Below, piece after piece: positions 61,434-64,000 of a DNA stretch of 64,000 nt. Source of the DNA: Halobaculum halobium. GTDB lineage: Archaea > Halobacteriota > Halobacteria > Halobacteriales > Haloferacaceae. The first letter of the stretch is position 1, and every line of letters starts with the position of its first letter. Below the pieces are notes generated by a model. That model was not told the origin of the DNA and made no database searches. It was given only the letters and a program-made list of their open reading frames with translations. The stretch covers positions 248,001 through 312,000 of the forward strand of contig NZ_CP126158.1 in NCBI RefSeq assembly GCF_030127145.1, in the 5' to 3' direction. The translations under genes and the position numbers were made by a program.

Positions 61434-61921
61434 TGCTGTCCACCTCTGACGAGGCGCTGCTGCTCGGCGGTCGCGGCGGCGACGCGGTCGTCGAGCCACG
61501 ACATCTGCTCGCCGATCCCGGCGAGATCGAGCTGCTCGAACGGGAACGCGACGGACGGCCCGATCCCAGCGTGGAAGGTCTCGCGATCCCGGAGCGGGTC
61601 GACGTACGAGCGCCCGGCGAGCACGACGATCTCGTCGCCGGGCTCGGTGACGCCGAGCCACTCGATCAATTCCATCCCGACGCGGTGCGCCAACTCGTCG
61701 AGCGCGTCGCCGTCGAGGTCGTCGATGTGGGTCTCGTAGGGATCGAGTTCGGCGTCGGGCTTGACGAGTCCGTGTTCTGCCGAGAGGATCGCCCACTCGT
61801 CACCGACGGTCTCGGCGTACTCGCGCTTCTTCGCGAAGTACGTCGACGTGTACAGGTCGCGGGCCGCGGAGCGCTCGTCGCGCTTCGCGGCGCCGCAGCC
61901 GACGAGGACGTACTTAGTCAT
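61430..61921 (-). CDS. DUF6884-like protein
   Basis: The 163-residue protein starts MTKYVLVGCGAAKRDERSAA, then DLYTSTYFAKKREYAE and WAILSAEHGLVKPD. This pattern (CGxxK at the N terminus, the YxSxxFxxxRxYAE and ILSAKHGLL segments) belongs to DUF6884, common in phages and plasmids. The function is unknown; a possible relation to nucleobase modification is often suggested by genetic context. It overlaps the methyltransferase gene by eight bases. Confidence 0.75.
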   Translation of the reverse strand: MTKYVLVGCGAAKRDERSAARDLYTSTYFAKKREYAETVGDEWAILSAEHGLVKPDAELDPYETHIDDLDGDALDELAHRVGMELIEWLGVTEPGDEIVVLAGRSYVDPLRDRETFHAGIGPSVAFPFEQLDLAGIGEQMSWLDDRVAAATAEQQRLVRGGQQ

Positions 61922-63392
61922 CCGACGGCACCTCCTGCTCGCCGAACGTCGCCAGCGACGGCGTGTCGCCGGTGAGCGCCTCGTTCACGAGCGCGCGAGC
62001 GAGATTGACCGGGACGGCGTTCCCGATCTGCGCGGTTCGCGACGCCTTCGTGTCGCCAACGAACTCGTAGTCGTCGGGGAAGCCCTGCGCGGCAGCGAGT
62101 TCCCGCGGTTGTAGCATCCGATAGCGGAGCCCGAGCCCGAGCGGCGAGAGATCCGGAACGCACAGCGCGTGCCGATCCTTCGTCGTGACCGTCGGGAGCG
62201 GCTCGTCGACCGACGCCACGTCGGAGTTGCCGTAGTATTCGACGAAGAACGGCGAGACGAGGTGCCCGTCGTGGTTGCTCGCCGTCACCGTGTGCAGCGG
62301 GCGGTCGTCAGCGACGTAGGTCGCGTTCGTGTGCAGGCCACCGCGCGGCAGGTTCCGCGGCTTCACGAACGGCTGCGCCTCGATGAAGTGGATCGCGCCT
62401 TTCGTGGCGATCGTCGGCACCGGCTCGCGGTCGGCGTCGAGCGCCCGAGCCTTCGACTGCTGCCCCATCACCATGCGCGTGCCGCCGTCGGCGGCGGTCC
62501 CGGTCGACGAAACGAGGAACGGTTCGTCGCGATCGGCGAGCGCGTCGTCAAGATCGTCGACAGGAACGATATCGTCCTGCAGCCGCTCGATGTCGGCCGG
62601 CCCGAGGTCGGCGACAACATCGGCGTACTCGGCCACCTCGTCGCTGCAGTGATCGCGAAGTCCCTGCGCGATCCGCTGCATGGTGTTGTTCGAGAGCGGC
62701 CGCGAGCGGGTCCAGATCGACGACCCGCGGTCGGTCCAGTCGATGATCTCCGCAGCGGGCCGCCACGGAGCGCGGTCGTCGTCGGGAGCCGGAGCGCGAG
62801 CGTGAGTCGGCTCAGGGTGGGTGGCTCGGTGGCCGCGGCGCGCGACGACGAACAACCGCCGGCGTGAGGTCGCGTCACCATAGTCGGCCGCGTTCAGCAC
62901 GTCGTGGCTGACCGAGTAGCCGAGCGAGTGGATCACGTTGACCCACGCCTCGAACGTCTCGCCGTTGCGCGTCGGCTGTCCGTCGTCGTCGATCGGTCCC
63001 CAGCTCCGGAGTTCGGGGACGTTCTCGACGAGGACGGCGTCGGGCTGCGTCTTCTGGATCCAGTCGACGACGTGCCACGGCGACGCGCGGCGCTGCTCGG
63101 AGACGGGTTTGCCCCCACGAGCACCGGAGAAGTGCGTACATTCGGGACCGGCGACGAGCAGGTCCACGTCGTCGTCGCCGACGACCCGCGGCGGGTGGAG
63201 TTCCTCGACCTTCGCGTTGTGATGCTCCGCCCACGGGTGATTCTCCCGGTGCGTCGCGATCGCGTCGTCGTCGTGGTTGACCGCGATCAGCCGAACGTCG
63301 TAGCCGAGATCTTCGCATTCGAGCGCGAGCCCGTGAGAGAACCCACCGGCGCCGCAGAACAGGTCGATCGCGGTGAGGCGCGCGTCGGTCAC
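61914..63392 (-). CDS. C5-cytosine DNA methyltransferase
   Basis: The 492-residue enzyme has motif I AIDLFCGAGGFSHGL, catalytic motif IV GPECTHFSGARGGKP (EC instead of the usual PC), motif VI VLVENVPEL, motif VIII SRRRLFVVARR and motif X GNAVPVNLARAL. The target-recognition region (about residues 240-420) is long. No restriction endonuclease gene is adjacent, so it is probably an orphan methylase that protects or marks the element's DNA. Its target cannot be predicted by eye. Confidence 0.9.
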   Translation of the reverse strand: MTDARLTAIDLFCGAGGFSHGLALECEDLGYDVRLIAVNHDDDAIATHRENHPWAEHHNAKVEELHPPRVVGDDDVDLLVAGPECTHFSGARGGKPVSEQRRASPWHVVDWIQKTQPDAVLVENVPELRSWGPIDDDGQPTRNGETFEAWVNVIHSLGYSVSHDVLNAADYGDATSRRRLFVVARRGHRATHPEPTHARAPAPDDDRAPWRPAAEIIDWTDRGSSIWTRSRPLSNNTMQRIAQGLRDHCSDEVAEYADVVADLGPADIERLQDDIVPVDDLDDALADRDEPFLVSSTGTAADGGTRMVMGQQSKARALDADREPVPTIATKGAIHFIEAQPFVKPRNLPRGGLHTNATYVADDRPLHTVTASNHDGHLVSPFFVEYYGNSDVASVDEPLPTVTTKDRHALCVPDLSPLGLGLRYRMLQPRELAAAQGFPDDYEFVGDTKASRTAQIGNAVPVNLARALVNEALTGDTPSLATFGEQEVPSDD

Positions 63393-63712
63393 CGCTGCTC
63401 ACCTCCGTCGGTCTCGACGCGATCGGCGCCGTCGACGACCTCGCGCCACCCCTCGACTTCGTCTGCAGGGTCGTAGACGCGAGCGACGACGACCGTCTCG
63501 ATTGACCCGTCGTCGCTCACGTCGATCCGTTCGAGCGTGTTCTCGCCGGTGTGGTCGTAGGAGTGCGAGAACTGCGTGCCGCAGCCGCGACAGACGAGCA
63601 CGTCGTCGCGTTCGTAGTACAGATCGCCGTCGCAGTCGGGATCGGTGCAGCCGCGGAACGCGCCGTCGGAGTAGTTCTCCGCGTCGGCGACGGTGACGAG
63701 CGGGACGTTCAC
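63389..63712 (-). CDS. Zinc-ribbon protein of the methyltransferase operon
   Basis: The 107-residue protein has two cysteine pairs: CTDPDCDGDLYYERDD and CRGCGTQFSHSY. An acidic, helical C terminus follows. Overlaps on both sides. Confidence 0.65.
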   Translation of the reverse strand: MNVPLVTVADAENYSDGAFRGCTDPDCDGDLYYERDDVLVCRGCGTQFSHSYDHTGENTLERIDVSDDGSIETVVVARVYDPADEVEGWREVVDGADRVETDGGEQR

Positions 63713-63963
63713 CGTCCGTCACCTCCGTCAGTCCGCGCGGCACCGACGCGCGCGCCCTGGTTGAACGACGACTCGTCGTCGGGGTCGACGTGTGTGTCGA
63801 CGACTTTCCCGGCCGCGGAGCCGCGGCTGATGCGCGGCATCGAGTCGCAGGCGGGACAGCGGTGAACGTCGTTCTGCTCGTCGCCGAAGACGGCGGCGAA
63901 CCGGTCAGTGACGTGCGCCCCGCAGTGGAGGCAACCGGACTCGTCCGACCCGAGGCGCATCAT
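63709..63963 (-). CDS. Zinc protein (DUF7563-like)
   Basis: The 84-residue protein reads CLHCGAHVTDRFAAVFGD and then VHRCPACDSMPR, the signature of the haloarchaeal DUF7563 group. The ATG at 63963 overlaps an upstream stop (ATGATG); an in-frame GTG at 63972 is possible. Confidence 0.65.
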   Translation of the reverse strand: MMRLGSDESGCLHCGAHVTDRFAAVFGDEQNDVHRCPACDSMPRISRGSAAGKVVDTHVDPDDESSFNQGARVGAARTDGGDGR

Positions 63964-64000
63964 GGGCGACACACCCCGTCGTCGAGCGCCGGGCACTGCT
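63960..64000 (-). CDS. C-terminal end of an upstream gene (partial)
   Basis: The last codons read QCPALDDGVCRP-stop, whose TGA overlaps the next start. Only 13 codons are visible, with two cysteines; the operon therefore continues beyond the window. Confidence 0.35.
   Translation of the reverse strand, partial: QCPALDDGVCRP

Noticed and set aside
45081-64000. Tailed (head-tail) provirus
   Set aside because: No terminase, portal, major capsid, tail tape-measure or tail fibre gene is visible.

Overview
The window reads as a high-GC haloarchaeal genome, most likely Halorubrum or a close relative. Proteins are acidic, many starts lie about 25-30 bases after a TATA-like box (leaderless transcripts), genes overlap as GTGA/ATGA, Tat lipoprotein signals are common, and there are TadA/TadC archaeal pilus operons and a PGF-CTERM surface protein.

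Region 1 (1-18.5 kb) is chromosomal backbone. It holds a TadC-like pilus membrane protein cut by the window edge, a SAM methyltransferase, a thioredoxin-reductase-like flavoprotein, tRNA-Gly(UCC) surrounded by fragments of itself, an MFS transporter, an HD-domain hydrolase, a zinc-ribbon membrane protein, TatA and tRNA-Arg(CCU). A large pilus operon follows: the secretion ATPase (with an apparent 1-base frameshift in its acidic tail), TadC, five pilin-like proteins, and a divergent pilin-like protein with a repetitive beta domain.

Region 2 (18.5-22.5 kb) starts at a truncated type IV pilin gene and carries a tyrosine recombinase at the end of a six-gene operon of small, often zinc-binding proteins, then a divergent winged-helix repressor-like gene. 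This looks like the left end of an integrated element; no right end is visible in the window.

Region 3 (22.5-44.6 kb) is a mosaic accessory zone with AT-rich patches and dead IS pieces. It includes an uncharacterised two-gene cassette, Orc1/Cdc6 with an origin-like region, a type I CBASS (CD-NTase plus Cap15-like effector), a PolB / small protein / RecA-like repair cassette, the decayed 3' end of a second PolB gene, a repeat-containing stalked surface protein, a HalOD1 protein, a pentapeptide-repeat/ion-channel fusion and a second, catalytic-core-only recombinase.

Region 4 (44.6-64 kb) is the most interesting part. A tightly overlapping rightward operon (45.08-58.42 kb, about 20 genes) encodes secreted or membrane proteins, a P-loop ATPase, a 1301-residue surface protein and a membrane-anchored helix-hairpin-helix protein. 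It has no recognisable capsid, terminase, portal or tail gene. It converges, through three consecutive hairpins, on a leftward operon of zinc-finger mini-proteins, a C5 DNA methyltransferase, a DUF6884-like protein and a large zinc-finger/winged-helix protein. I infer a mobile element that makes membrane particles, comparable in principle to pleolipoviruses or to the vesicle-forming plasmid pR1SE, but I could not match its genes to either by eye.
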